Source: an uncultured Bacteroidales bacterium (lineage in GTDB: Bacteria; Bacteroidota; Bacteroidia; Bacteroidales; P3). Taken from it: a stretch of 64,000 nucleotides of DNA. How positions within the stretch are numbered: position 1 is the stretch's first letter; each line of letters opens with the position of its first letter. The stretch lies in contig CASEWE010000008.1 in assembly GCA_949291555.1 (NCBI GenBank), positions 1 through 64,000 on the forward strand, written 5' to 3'. Made by a program: the position numbers and the translations under genes. The notes beneath the pieces are model-generated. The model was not told where the DNA came from and did not search any database. It saw only the letters and a list, made by a program, of their open reading frames with translations. Positions 56,291-64,000 of this stretch are shown here, in pieces.

Positions 56291-59200
56291 ATGAAAGCAG
56301 ACTTCTTCATCGACCGGCCTGTCTTCTCGATGGTCATCTCGATCCTTATCCTGATCGTGGGTGCCATCGGGTTAGCCTTGCTGCCGATAGACCAATATCC
56401 CCAAATCGTGCCGCCTTCGGTGCGGGTGGCAGCCTCTTATCCCGGAGCCAACGCCCAGACCGTGACCCAGGCCGTGGCCACCCCCATCGAGCAAGAGCTC
56501 AACGGCACGCCCGGCATGCTCTACATGGAATCGACCAGCACCAACAACGGCAGTTTTTCGGCGGTTATCACGTTCGACATCAGCACCAATCCCGACCTGG
56601 CCGCCGTTGAAATCCAGAACCGGGTGAAACTGGCCGAATCCCGTCTTCCGGCCGAAGTGGTGACCAACGGCCTGGAAGTGGAAAAGGAAGCCTCCAGCAA
56701 GCTCATGACGGTGACGCTGCTTTCCAGCGACCCGAAATTCGATGAGATCTACCTCAGCAACTTCGCGACCCTCAACGTCTTGGACATGCTGCGCCGCGTT
56801 CCGGGCGTAGGCCGTGTCCGCAATGTGGGCAGCCGCTACTATGCCATGAAAATCTGGGTGCAGCCCGACCGCTTAGCCAGTTTCGGCCTCACGGTGAAAG
56901 ACATCCAGGATGCCATCCGCGACCAGAACCGGGAATCGGCCGCCGGGGTGTTAGGGCAAGCCCCGATGGAAGGCCTCGACATCACCATTCCCATCACGGC
57001 CCAAGGCCGGCTTTCCTCGGTCGAGCAGTTCGAGGAAATCGTGGTCAGGGCCGAGTCGGAAGGCGGTTTGATCCGCTTGCGCGACGTGGCCCGGGTTTCG
57101 CTCGAAGCCTCTTCCTACAATACCGAAAGCGGCATCAACGGGGGCAATGCCGCCGTGCTCGACATCAGCACCCTGCCCGGAGCCAACGCCATGGAAGTAG
57201 CCGAAAACGTGCGGCAAGCCATGGACGAAATCAGCCAAAGCTTCCCCGAAGGAATCACCTACCGGATTCCTTTCGACATGACCACCTATATTTCCGACTC
57301 CATCCACCATGTCTTCAAGGCCTTGTTCGAAGCCTTGTTCCTGGTCATCCTCGTGGTCTTCCTGAGCTTGCAGAACTGGAGGGCCACCATCATCCCCATC
57401 GTGGCGGTCCCGATTTCGCTTATCGGCACCTTCGGCGTGATGCTGATGTTCGGTTTCTCGCTCAACACCATGACCCTCTTAGGCTTGATCCTGGCTATCG
57501 GCATCGTGGTCGACGATGCCATCGTGGTAGTGGAAAACGTGGACCGGATCATGCACCAGGAAGGCCTGTCGCCTTACGAGGCTACCAAGAAAGCCATGAA
57601 CGGCTTGGGCAGCGCATTGATAGCCATGTCTTTGGTCTTGTGCGCCGTATTCGTCCCGGTAAGCTTCCTCAGCGGCATCACGGGGCAGCTCTTCCGGCAA
57701 TTCACCATCACCATCGCCGTTTCGGTCATCATTTCCACCGTGGTCGCCCTCACGCTGAGCCCGGTCATGTGCTCGCTCATTCTCCGTCCGGAAAACAAAG
57801 ACAAGAAGAAGCCCTGGCTTTTCAGGAAAATCAACCGCTGGATCGAGACCGGTTCGGACAAATACCAATCGGGCATCCGTTATACCCTGGCCCACTCCCG
57901 CCGCATGTTCGCCGCTTTCTGCTTGATCCTTGTCGGCATCTGGCTCATGAACCGGATCGTCCCAACCAGTTTCATGTCGCAGGAAGACCAAGGCTATTTC
58001 ACTGTGGAATTCGAGCTTCCCGAAGGCACGACCATCGAGCGGACCCGCAAAGTGACCGACCGGGCCATGGCCTATCTCATGCAACATCCCGACGTGCAAG
58101 ACGTGCTGAATGTAACCGGAAGCAGCCCGCGATTGGGAACGAGCCAGTCGAGAAGCCAGCTTACCGTCATCATGAAGCCCTGGGACGAACGCAAGGAGAC
58201 CGACATCGAAAAAACGATGGAAGAAGTCCGCAGAGAGTTCGAAACCTATCCGGAAAGCAAAGTCTACCTGATTACCCCGCCGGTCATTCCCGGATTAGGT
58301 TCCTCGGGCGGCGTGGAAATGGTGATAGAGGCCCGCGGGGGAACCACTTACGAGCAATTGCAGGCTGCGGTCGACACTTTCCTGCAAGTGGCATCCCAGC
58401 GCAAGGAAGTAACCGCGGTATCGGCGGCCATGCAAGGCAACATACCCCAGCTTTATTTCGACGTGGATCGCGACCGGGCCAAGCTCCTGGGCGTGCCGAT
58501 TTCCGATATTTTCTCGACCCTGAAGACCTTTACCGGCTCGTACTACATCAACGACTTCAACATGTTCAACCGGGTATACCGCGTAGACATGCAGGCCGAG
58601 GCGCCTTTCCGGGCGCACCGGGAAAACCTGAACCTGTTCTTCGTGCGAGGCTCCTCGGGCGTGATGATTCCCATCTCCAACCTCGGGTCGAGCTACTACA
58701 CTTCCGGTTCCGGCACGATAAAAAGGTTCAACATGTTCGCTTCGGCCACCATACAAGCCGAAGCGGCCCAGGGCTACAGCACGGGGCAAGTGATGCAGAC
58801 CTTGCAGCAGATCGTGGAAGAGACCTTGCCCGAAGGCATCGGGGTGGAATGGAAGGGGCTTTCCTACCAGGAACAGCATGCCAGCGGGAAAACGGGTTTC
58901 GTCTTAGGCCTGGCCTTCCTCTTCGTTTTCCTTTTCCTGGCCGCCCAATATGAAAGCTGGTCGATTCCCATCGCCGTCCTGCTCACCCTGCCCGTAGGAG
59001 TCTTCGGCGCCTACCTCGGCATTGTGCTCTGCGGCATGGAAAACAATGTCTACTTCCAAATCGGCTTGGTCATGCTTATCGGCTTGGTAGCCAAAAACGC
59101 CATCTTGATCGTGGAATTCGCCAAAGACGAAGTCGCCAACGGCTTGGAACTCGTTCCGGCCACCCTCAAGGCCGCCCAGCTGCGGTTCCGGCCTATCATC

Positions 59201-59398
59201 ATGACTTCCCTGGCGTTCATCCTGGGCCTGCTGCCGCTGGTATTCGCTTCGGGGCCAGGCGCTGAAGCGCGCCAGGACATCAGCACGGGCGTTTTCTTCG
59301 GCATGACCACAGCCATCGTGGTAGGCATCTTGTTCGTTCCCTATTTCTTTGTCTGGATTTTCCGTATCAAACAAAAATGGAGCAGAAAAAAAGCATGA
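56291..59398 (+). CDS. RND multidrug efflux pump (AcrB/MexB family, HAE-1)
   Basis: 1035 residues, the normal HAE-1 length. Twelve membrane helices in two halves, each with a large periplasmic loop. The proton-relay Asp pair is in GIVVDDAIVVVENV (about 405-418). Other marks: MKADFFIDRPVFSMVISILILIVG at the start, AVATPIEQELNGTPGMLYMESTS, GPGAEARQDISTGVFFGM near the end. Proton-driven trimeric exporter of hydrophobic or amphiphilic compounds. The stop overlaps the next gene's start (ATGA). Confidence 0.97.
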   Translation: MKADFFIDRPVFSMVISILILIVGAIGLALLPIDQYPQIVPPSVRVAASYPGANAQTVTQAVATPIEQELNGTPGMLYMESTSTNNGSFSAVITFDISTNPDLAAVEIQNRVKLAESRLPAEVVTNGLEVEKEASSKLMTVTLLSSDPKFDEIYLSNFATLNVLDMLRRVPGVGRVRNVGSRYYAMKIWVQPDRLASFGLTVKDIQDAIRDQNRESAAGVLGQAPMEGLDITIPITAQGRLSSVEQFEEIVVRAESEGGLIRLRDVARVSLEASSYNTESGINGGNAAVLDISTLPGANAMEVAENVRQAMDEISQSFPEGITYRIPFDMTTYISDSIHHVFKALFEALFLVILVVFLSLQNWRATIIPIVAVPISLIGTFGVMLMFGFSLNTMTLLGLILAIGIVVDDAIVVVENVDRIMHQEGLSPYEATKKAMNGLGSALIAMSLVLCAVFVPVSFLSGITGQLFRQFTITIAVSVIISTVVALTLSPVMCSLILRPENKDKKKPWLFRKINRWIETGSDKYQSGIRYTLAHSRRMFAAFCLILVGIWLMNRIVPTSFMSQEDQGYFTVEFELPEGTTIERTRKVTDRAMAYLMQHPDVQDVLNVTGSSPRLGTSQSRSQLTVIMKPWDERKETDIEKTMEEVRREFETYPESKVYLITPPVIPGLGSSGGVEMVIEARGGTTYEQLQAAVDTFLQVASQRKEVTAVSAAMQGNIPQLYFDVDRDRAKLLGVPISDIFSTLKTFTGSYYINDFNMFNRVYRVDMQAEAPFRAHRENLNLFFVRGSSGVMIPISNLGSSYYTSGSGTIKRFNMFASATIQAEAAQGYSTGQVMQTLQQIVEETLPEGIGVEWKGLSYQEQHASGKTGFVLGLAFLFVFLFLAAQYESWSIPIAVLLTLPVGVFGAYLGIVLCGMENNVYFQIGLVMLIGLVAKNAILIVEFAKDEVANGLELVPATLKAAQLRFRPIIMTSLAFILGLLPLVFASGPGAEARQDISTGVFFGMTTAIVVGILFVPYFFVWIFRIKQKWSRKKA

Positions 59399-61074
59399 AC
59401 AGAACCGGAATCCTCTTGAGCTCCCTGGCGGCAGGACTGTTTTTCTTTTCTTCCTGCTCGATGGAAAAATACTGCCCGGATCCCGACGTGGACTTGCCGG
59501 CCCATATCCTCCGCGATGCCGCGGAAACGGATTCCTTGGCCTTGGCCGATATGGAATGGTGGGAGATTTATACCGATACCATCCTGCAAAACCTCATCCG
59601 GAAGACCTTGGCCAACAACAAGGACATGCAGGCCGCCATTTCCAAGATCCGCCAATTGCGCTACGGAAGCCGGGCCTCCTTGGCCGAAAACTTCCCTTCG
59701 GCCGATCTTTGGTTAGGCAAAAGGAACGAAATCCTGAATTATTACGGCGAAGGGCTCAACCCGCATCCGGAACCGGGCCTGAAAGCCGCTGTAAGCTGGG
59801 AAATCAACCTTCTCGGGGCGGGAATATGGCAAACCCGGGGCGCGAAAGACCGCTACCTTTCCTCCATAGAAGGGCAAAGGGCCTTGCAAATGAGCCTGAT
59901 TGCCGAGGTTGCCACGGCCTATTTCGAACTTTTGTCGCTCGACCAGCAATTGGACATCGTGCGCCGGACCATGGAAATCCGCCGGGAAAGCCGTGAAAAG
60001 GAAAAATTGCGCTTTTCGGGAGGGCTCACCTCGGAAATTCCTTACCGGCAAGCCATTGTGGAGTATGCCAGCGCGGCCACCATGGTGCCGGAAATCGAAC
60101 GGCAGATAGCCCTCAAGGAGCATGAGATCGCTTTGCTGGCCGGGGAATTCCCTTCCCGGATAACCCGCTCGAATACCCGTTTGAAGAGCCAGTTCCTGAT
60201 AGATATTCCCGTAGGCCTTCCTTCCGAGCTGCTCCTGCGCCGGCCCGACATCCGCCAAAGCCGGTCGGACTTGGACGAGGCCATGGCCAATGCCGGCTTC
60301 CGCTTCGCTTCCCGCTTCCCCTCGTTCCAGATCAGCGCCAATGCGGGCTTCGAAGCCAACACCCATTCCTGGGCGCATATTTTCCAATCACCCTACGCCT
60401 ACCCCTACGTGTACTTCTTGGCGCCCTTGCTGCATTTCGGCCGGAACCAGAACCGGTACAAGGCCGCGTTGGAAGAATACATGCAGCAGAAATCCAAGTA
60501 CGAGCAAGTCGTGCTCACCGCCTTCAAGGAGGTGAACGATGCGATGGTAGTCTACCAGAAAGTGACCCAGACATCGGCTTTGCTGCTCAACTTGCAAGAA
60601 GCAGCCCGCAAATATGCCGAATTGGCCGAACTGCAATACCTTAACGGGGTGATCGGCTACATCGACGTGCTCGATGCCCAGCGGCAGTTCTTTGATGCCC
60701 AATTGGATTTGGTGCGAAGCATCTGCGACGAGTACATTGCCTTGGTAGATTTGTACAAAGCCTTGGGCGGCGGCTGGAACGAGGAACTTCCGCCCGGGGC
60801 TTTGACCAAAATCCAGGAAAGGAAGCAAGAAAAGGCGGTACGCAAGCAAATGAACGATTCCACCATCCAAAACCGGCCCGGGCTGAGCAAGGAAGAAACC
60901 TTGCGCACCTTGTACCGGGAATACCTGGGCGAACAAGTAACCGAACGGAACGAACAGCTTATCCGCCAGGATTTTTCGGATGGATCCGAAGAAAAAGGAG
61001 CGGCCGTTTCCGAAAAAAAGAAGAAACGGGCGGGCAAAGACCGGAGGAAACAGGCTGGCGGGAAAGCGGACTGA
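59395..61074 (+). CDS. TolC/OprM-family outer-membrane efflux lipoprotein
   Basis: 559 residues from the ATG at 59395, chosen for its ATGA overlap with the pump gene; an upstream in-frame start at 59377 is possible. Lipoprotein signal with Cys21 (LFFFSSC). Two repeated alpha-helical/beta-barrel halves (NNKDMQAAISKIRQLRYGSRASL; SLIAEVATAYFELLSLDQQLDIVRRTMEIRRES; LLLRRPDIRQSRSDLDEAMANAGF; LQYLNGVIGYIDVLDAQRQFFDAQLDLVR). The last 95 residues are a charged tail (KKKKRAGKDRRKQAGGK), longer than usual. Forms the exit duct of the pump. Confidence 0.95.
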   Translation: MNRTGILLSSLAAGLFFFSSCSMEKYCPDPDVDLPAHILRDAAETDSLALADMEWWEIYTDTILQNLIRKTLANNKDMQAAISKIRQLRYGSRASLAENFPSADLWLGKRNEILNYYGEGLNPHPEPGLKAAVSWEINLLGAGIWQTRGAKDRYLSSIEGQRALQMSLIAEVATAYFELLSLDQQLDIVRRTMEIRRESREKEKLRFSGGLTSEIPYRQAIVEYASAATMVPEIERQIALKEHEIALLAGEFPSRITRSNTRLKSQFLIDIPVGLPSELLLRRPDIRQSRSDLDEAMANAGFRFASRFPSFQISANAGFEANTHSWAHIFQSPYAYPYVYFLAPLLHFGRNQNRYKAALEEYMQQKSKYEQVVLTAFKEVNDAMVVYQKVTQTSALLLNLQEAARKYAELAELQYLNGVIGYIDVLDAQRQFFDAQLDLVRSICDEYIALVDLYKALGGGWNEELPPGALTKIQERKQEKAVRKQMNDSTIQNRPGLSKEETLRTLYREYLGEQVTERNEQLIRQDFSDGSEEKGAAVSEKKKKRAGKDRRKQAGGKAD

Positions 61075-61429
61075 CGCTCCCTCCTACCGGTTTTTCCGAG
61101 GAAACAGGGTGCGGCCGGAGGCAAAGCCTGCCGAAAGCGAAGCGGGGCAGTTGCGAGAAAAGTGCGGTTCGAGAGGGCCGAAGTCGATTGCGGGCTTTCA
61201 AGGATTGTTCCGATCCGATGCCCGAACGGCTTTGCAAGACGGATGCCGGAATGCAGCGCCGGGCAAGGCCGGGCGGTTTTGCCGCGACAAGGAGTCCGGC
61301 GCTTTCGGAACGGGAGCGCCGGACAGAATCCATGCGGAATGCGGTGCAGGGTACTTGTTATCCCCGGCGGCCTTGCCGCCAAGGAAGAAGCCTATCACCA
61401 GCTGAATATTAATATAAATTTCCAATATC
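61075..61429. other. Intergenic region, no supported gene
   Basis: 355 bp between the efflux operon and the small secreted protein gene. GC-rich until 61400, then an AT-rich patch (AATATTAATATAAATTTCC) directly before the next start. No clear promoter box or terminator hairpin. Confidence 0.4.
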
Positions 61430-61942
61430 ATGAAAAGCAAGATTTTCCTTTTGGCAGTACTCGCGGCTGCAAGCCTATGCCCCCTCAACGCGCAAGAATC
61501 CGTCCAGGCGGAGAAAGCGGAACCGGTCAAAATCGAACTCCCGCCCGATGCGGTAACACGGTATTTCAGGACGCGTATCTCGCCCGATATCGAAGTGGAC
61601 TGGATGAAAGTGGAAGACGGGAAAAACGTCTACATCTTGGGCAACTACACGCTCGACGGGGACAAGAAGCAGGTGGTTTTCCGGAACAACGCCTACTACC
61701 GCACCCTGACGCAAGTCCCCTTGGAATACTGCCCGGCCAAAATCCGGAACGCCCTGGACACGCTGGCTCCCGGCTTCAAATTGTCCGAACTCTATTTTGA
61801 AAACGCCAGCCGCCAGAAAGGCTACCGCGCTGTGATGCAGAAAGGCAAACGCAAGAAAGCGCAATACCGCGACATGATTTTCAGCCTCAAAGGCGACTTC
61901 ATGATGGAAACCGATGTCAACAAGACTATCCGCGGGTTCTAA
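61430..61942 (+). CDS. Small secreted PepSY-like / unknown protein
   Basis: 170 residues. Signal peptide MKSKIFLLAVLAAASLCPLNA-QES. The body alternates short strands and a helix (PDIEVDWMKVEDGKNVYILGNYTLDGDKKQVVFRNNAYYRTLTQVPLEYCPAKIRNALDTLAPGFKLSELYFENA), the pattern of PepSY-like (DUF2874-type) periplasmic proteins of Bacteroidota, but the match is loose. Function unknown. Ends with a strong terminator, so it is a single-gene unit. Confidence 0.72.
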   Translation: MKSKIFLLAVLAAASLCPLNAQESVQAEKAEPVKIELPPDAVTRYFRTRISPDIEVDWMKVEDGKNVYILGNYTLDGDKKQVVFRNNAYYRTLTQVPLEYCPAKIRNALDTLAPGFKLSELYFENASRQKGYRAVMQKGKRKKAQYRDMIFSLKGDFMMETDVNKTIRGF

Positions 61943-61966
61943 GACCTACGTTTTCCTCGAAGCCTC

Positions 61967-62006
61967 GAAGTCCCGGAATAGCGCTATTCCGGGACTTCTT
62001 CTTTTT
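61967..62006 (+). terminator. Strong palindromic Rho-independent terminator
   Basis: A perfect 16-bp inverted repeat without spacer (61967-61998: GAAGTCCCGGAATAGC and its complement) runs into TTCTTCTTTTT. It isolates the upstream gene from the riboswitch region. Confidence 0.92.
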
Positions 62007-62053
62007 CGGGTGGCGGAACCTGTTCCGGGTACCGGACCTGTCCCTCCCGCGGC

Positions 62054-62083
62054 TTGCGGGTTCGAGCAAAATCCCTATCTTTG
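62054..62083 (+). promoter_or_regulatory. Consensus promoter of the riboswitch transcript (TTG-N19-TATCTTTG)
   Basis: TTG at 62054-62056 and TATCTTTG at 62076-62083 with a 19-bp spacer. Transcription would start near 62090, about 130 nt before the aptamer and about 760 nt before the coding region. Confidence 0.75.
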
Positions 62084-62221
62084 CCCCGGCTTTTTGGTCG
62101 GAGCGTGAAAAAAGGCTGCCGTCCGTCCGCAAGTCCCGATCCCGTCAAGGAACCACCTTCCAAGGGAAGGCGCCGCTCCGCAAGCGGGGTATCGGACAGA
62201 ACGTAGGACGCGCCTGTTTTT

Positions 62222-62488
62222 CAATCCGATAAATCAGGAACACGGTGAGAATCCGTGACAGTACCCTCTACTGTGATTCTCGTTGAAGCCGGACATAATG
62301 CCACTGTGTAAGAGGAAGGACAGTGGGCGAGATGCAAGGCCGCCAAGGGCGAGGGCGAAGGAGCGTACTTCCGTACGCGACTGAGCGCCGAGCCCGCAGG
62401 CAACGCCGCAGATTGCCCGTCTAATCCTTCGAGAAATGGGAAGGCGTCCGGGGGAGAGATAAGTCAGGAGACTAGCCAAAGAGGATTG
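62222..62488 (+). promoter_or_regulatory. Cobalamin (B12) riboswitch with an enlarged peripheral arm
   Basis: Core consensus elements occur in order: closing helix CAATCC (62222-62227) with GGATTG (62483-62488); AGGAACACGGTGAGAATCCGTGACAGTACCC (here in part) corresponding to the GGTGaaAaTCC core; CTACTGTGA; GCCACTG (62300-62306); GGGAAGGC (62438-62445); and AAGTCAGGAGACTAGCC (62461-62477). It senses adenosyl- or other cobalamins and usually lowers expression of B12 uptake or use genes. Between GCCACTG and GGGAAGGC there are about 130 nt instead of the usual few tens. The remaining 360 nt to the gene contain no obvious terminator, so control is likely at translation or by distal structure. Confidence 0.88.
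62321..62424 (+). repeat. Palindromic element inserted in a riboswitch arm
   Basis: 104 bp lying between GAAGGA (62315-62320) and TCCTTC (62425-62430), which can pair to close the arm. Its ends are imperfect inverted repeats (CAGTGGGCGAGATGCAAGGC versus the complement of GCCGCAGATTGCCCGTCT) and its centre is a perfect hairpin GCGTAC-TTCC-GTACGC (62363-62378). The structure resembles a REP-like or miniature palindromic element rather than normal aptamer sequence. Confidence 0.6.
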
Positions 62489-62850
62489 GACTTGCAGGGA
62501 CTTGCAATCCAAGGCCATGAAGCCGGGAACCGCACATAGGCAGGCGGGAAGGCGGAAAGGCTTGGATGCAAGGAACTATCTTCCCGGGGGTGTACGGGAA
62601 GAGGGTCGATGAAGCGGCAAGCAGCGTTCCTACCACGTTTTGCCGGATTCCTTTCTCTAAGAAAACCGTTCAGGTTCGAGAGACATTCTTCTTTTGCGAA
62701 ATCATTCGAAAGCCGGTTTTGAAATTCCCGTTGGACGCAACGTTCGCGACACGGAGGGATTTCCAAGGCGGCTACGTTCGTTTCAGGGTCGAAAGCCGAA
62801 ATCCGGAATCTATCCGGAATTTTTACGGAACAACTTAAAACTTTTTGACT

Positions 62851-64000
62851 ATGAAACGATTTCTTCTTTTTGCAAAAACCTGGCTGCTGCCTGTTTCCCT
62901 GTCGGGATGCCTCTGCGGAGGGAAAGCTTTGGCGGAAAACCCGCTTTATTTTCATGGACTTTCCGAAAACGAGTCAATCGCGGAAGAGCGGCTAATTCCC
63001 GTGCAAGCCGGAAAAGAAGGCGATGAAGGCATTGCCGGCTTCGAAGACTTGAATCTGGAAGCGGAAAGCAGCTGGCATGGCGAAACCGACGGGGACACGT
63101 ATTTCTACAGCGGTTCTTACCGCTTCACCAACTCCTATACCTTGGCTTGGGATTCCTGGATGGGATTTGCTTACGCCAACCTTTCCAGCTCCACTTATGT
63201 GCCGGAATTGGGTTACGGGAACCAGTACAAGAACGCGGCCGGCGGCGGGGCTTCGGGCTCGGCTACTTACGGCGTGGTTTACGACCACGGCGTGGCGGAC
63301 TTGCCAGAGGCAGGAGAAACCGGCGCCTTGGTACCGGGCTGTTATGTGACCAACAACATCATGCTCTACAATGCGGCGGTCAACGGGGACGACTATTCGG
63401 GCGGCCCGTTCGAGACCGGCGATTACTTCAAAGTGTTCTTCCGGGGATTGAAACCCGATGGCGATACCGCGGTCGTGGAATACTATTTGGCCGATTTCCG
63501 GGATGCGGACACCTCCGAGCACTACATCCTCGACACGTGGGAATGGGTGGATTTGAGCCCGCTCGGGAATATCCGGCAACTGCTTGTCGGCTTTGAAGGT
63601 TCGCGCAAGAACCAGTTCGGGCCGCTGCTGCCCTCCTACATGGCCATAGACGAAATCGGGACGGCGCGTCCCCAAGGCCGGGAAGTTTCCGACAGCCTGT
63701 CGGCGGGAAGCACGGAAATCTTAGCCTACGAAGATTTGTTTTCCTTGCCGGGAAAAGGGAAATGGCACGTAACGCTCGGCGAACCCGATGCGCAAGGCAT
63801 CGCCACGCTCGAAGCCGCGGAAGACGGCCTGAAGGTTTCCGCCTTGGAAAAAGGGAACTGCCGCGTGGATTTGAAAGCCACCCGCAACGGGCGTTCCGAA
63901 TACGTGACCTTGACGCTGGCAGTAGGAGAAGGACTGGGAGCGGAAACCCGGCCCGAGGCTTCCAAAAGCCTGATAGCTGCCGTATACCCGGTTCCGGCGA
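62851..64000 (+). CDS. DUF4465 secreted protein (partial, runs off the window)
   Basis: Open from the ATG at 62851 to the window end (383 codons, no stop). N-terminus MKRFLLFAKTWLLPVSLSGCLCGGKALA is a signal peptide; a lipoprotein Cys is possible in LSGC. Residues about 65-270 are a DUF4465 domain: GFEDLNLEAESSWHGETDG, SYRFTNSYTLAWDSWMGFAYANLS, NQYKNAAGGGASGSATYGVVYD, FKVFFRGLKPDGDTAVVEYYLADFRD, WVDLSPLG, SYMAIDEIGT. A second beta domain follows, and the last visible residues (LIAAVYPVPA) look like the start of a T9SS type A sorting domain. DUF4465 genes are repeatedly found under cobalamin riboswitches in Bacteroidota, pointing to a surface role in corrinoid capture. Confidence 0.85.
   Translation, partial: MKRFLLFAKTWLLPVSLSGCLCGGKALAENPLYFHGLSENESIAEERLIPVQAGKEGDEGIAGFEDLNLEAESSWHGETDGDTYFYSGSYRFTNSYTLAWDSWMGFAYANLSSSTYVPELGYGNQYKNAAGGGASGSATYGVVYDHGVADLPEAGETGALVPGCYVTNNIMLYNAAVNGDDYSGGPFETGDYFKVFFRGLKPDGDTAVVEYYLADFRDADTSEHYILDTWEWVDLSPLGNIRQLLVGFEGSRKNQFGPLLPSYMAIDEIGTARPQGREVSDSLSAGSTEILAYEDLFSLPGKGKWHVTLGEPDAQGIATLEAAEDGLKVSALEKGNCRVDLKATRNGRSEYVTLTLAVGEGLGAETRPEASKSLIAAVYPVPA

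Noticed and set aside
62566..62838. 90-codon frame in the riboswitch leader
   Set aside because: Lies between aptamer and DUF4465 gene with no ribosome-binding site or recognisable domain; a leader peptide cannot be excluded but is not supported.

Overview
The window comes from a GC-rich member of the Bacteroidota, most likely an anaerobic Bacteroidales. The evidence is a type IX secretion (T9SS) C-terminal sorting domain on at least one giant surface protein, family-specific proteins (TANFOR/SprB-type, DUF4290, DUF4465, paired LptF/LptG-like permeases), Bacteroidota -7 promoter elements of the form TAnnTTTG at many gene starts, and a HydE maturase for [FeFe] hydrogenase, which points to anaerobic hydrogen metabolism. 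I see no insertion sequence, prophage, CRISPR array or rRNA. Most of the window is chromosomal housekeeping DNA interspersed with fast-evolving surface proteins.

Layout. 0.2-9 kb: a 2376-residue SprB-repeat surface protein and a TANFOR/fibronectin-III protein. 9-15 kb: acyltransferase, DUF819 membrane protein, a chorismatase-like protein and tgt. 15.3-20.4 kb: a plus-strand cluster of glycosyltransferase, ECF sigma factor, LptG-like permease, GH3 adenylating enzyme and a DivIC/FtsB-like protein. 20-30 kb: priA, DUF4290, murA, an outer-membrane barrel, then tRNA-Ser(GCU) directly followed by a tonB-like gene, and an NlpC/P60 peptidase. 30-38 kb: a minus-strand run ligA - lptF - small membrane protein - valS - hydE. 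38.6-41.2 kb: an internalin-J-like leucine-rich repeat protein with EF-hand-like segments. 41.7-47 kb: yqeY-like, ispG, a flavodoxin/ferredoxin protein and tilS. 47-52.6 kb: the rimP-nusA-infB translation/transcription operon with a terminator-like hairpin in its leader. 52.8-54.5 kb: PhnP-like hydrolase and thyA. 54.6-61 kb: a complete tripartite RND efflux operon. 61.4-64 kb: a small secreted protein, a strong terminator, then a consensus promoter, a cobalamin riboswitch carrying an inserted palindromic element in a peripheral arm, and the start of a DUF4465 protein that runs off the window.

The points most worth following are the riboswitch with its roughly 104-bp insert and its DUF4465 target; the alternating half-cysteine modules of the SprB-like giant; the possible attenuator before rimP; Asp in place of the catalytic Cys of MurA; the duplicated murA 3' end next to an outer-membrane protein with a basic C-terminal tail; and low-complexity inserts in conserved proteins (RimP, TilS, chorismatase, RND adaptor). 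All family assignments are by reading the sequence; no database search was run.
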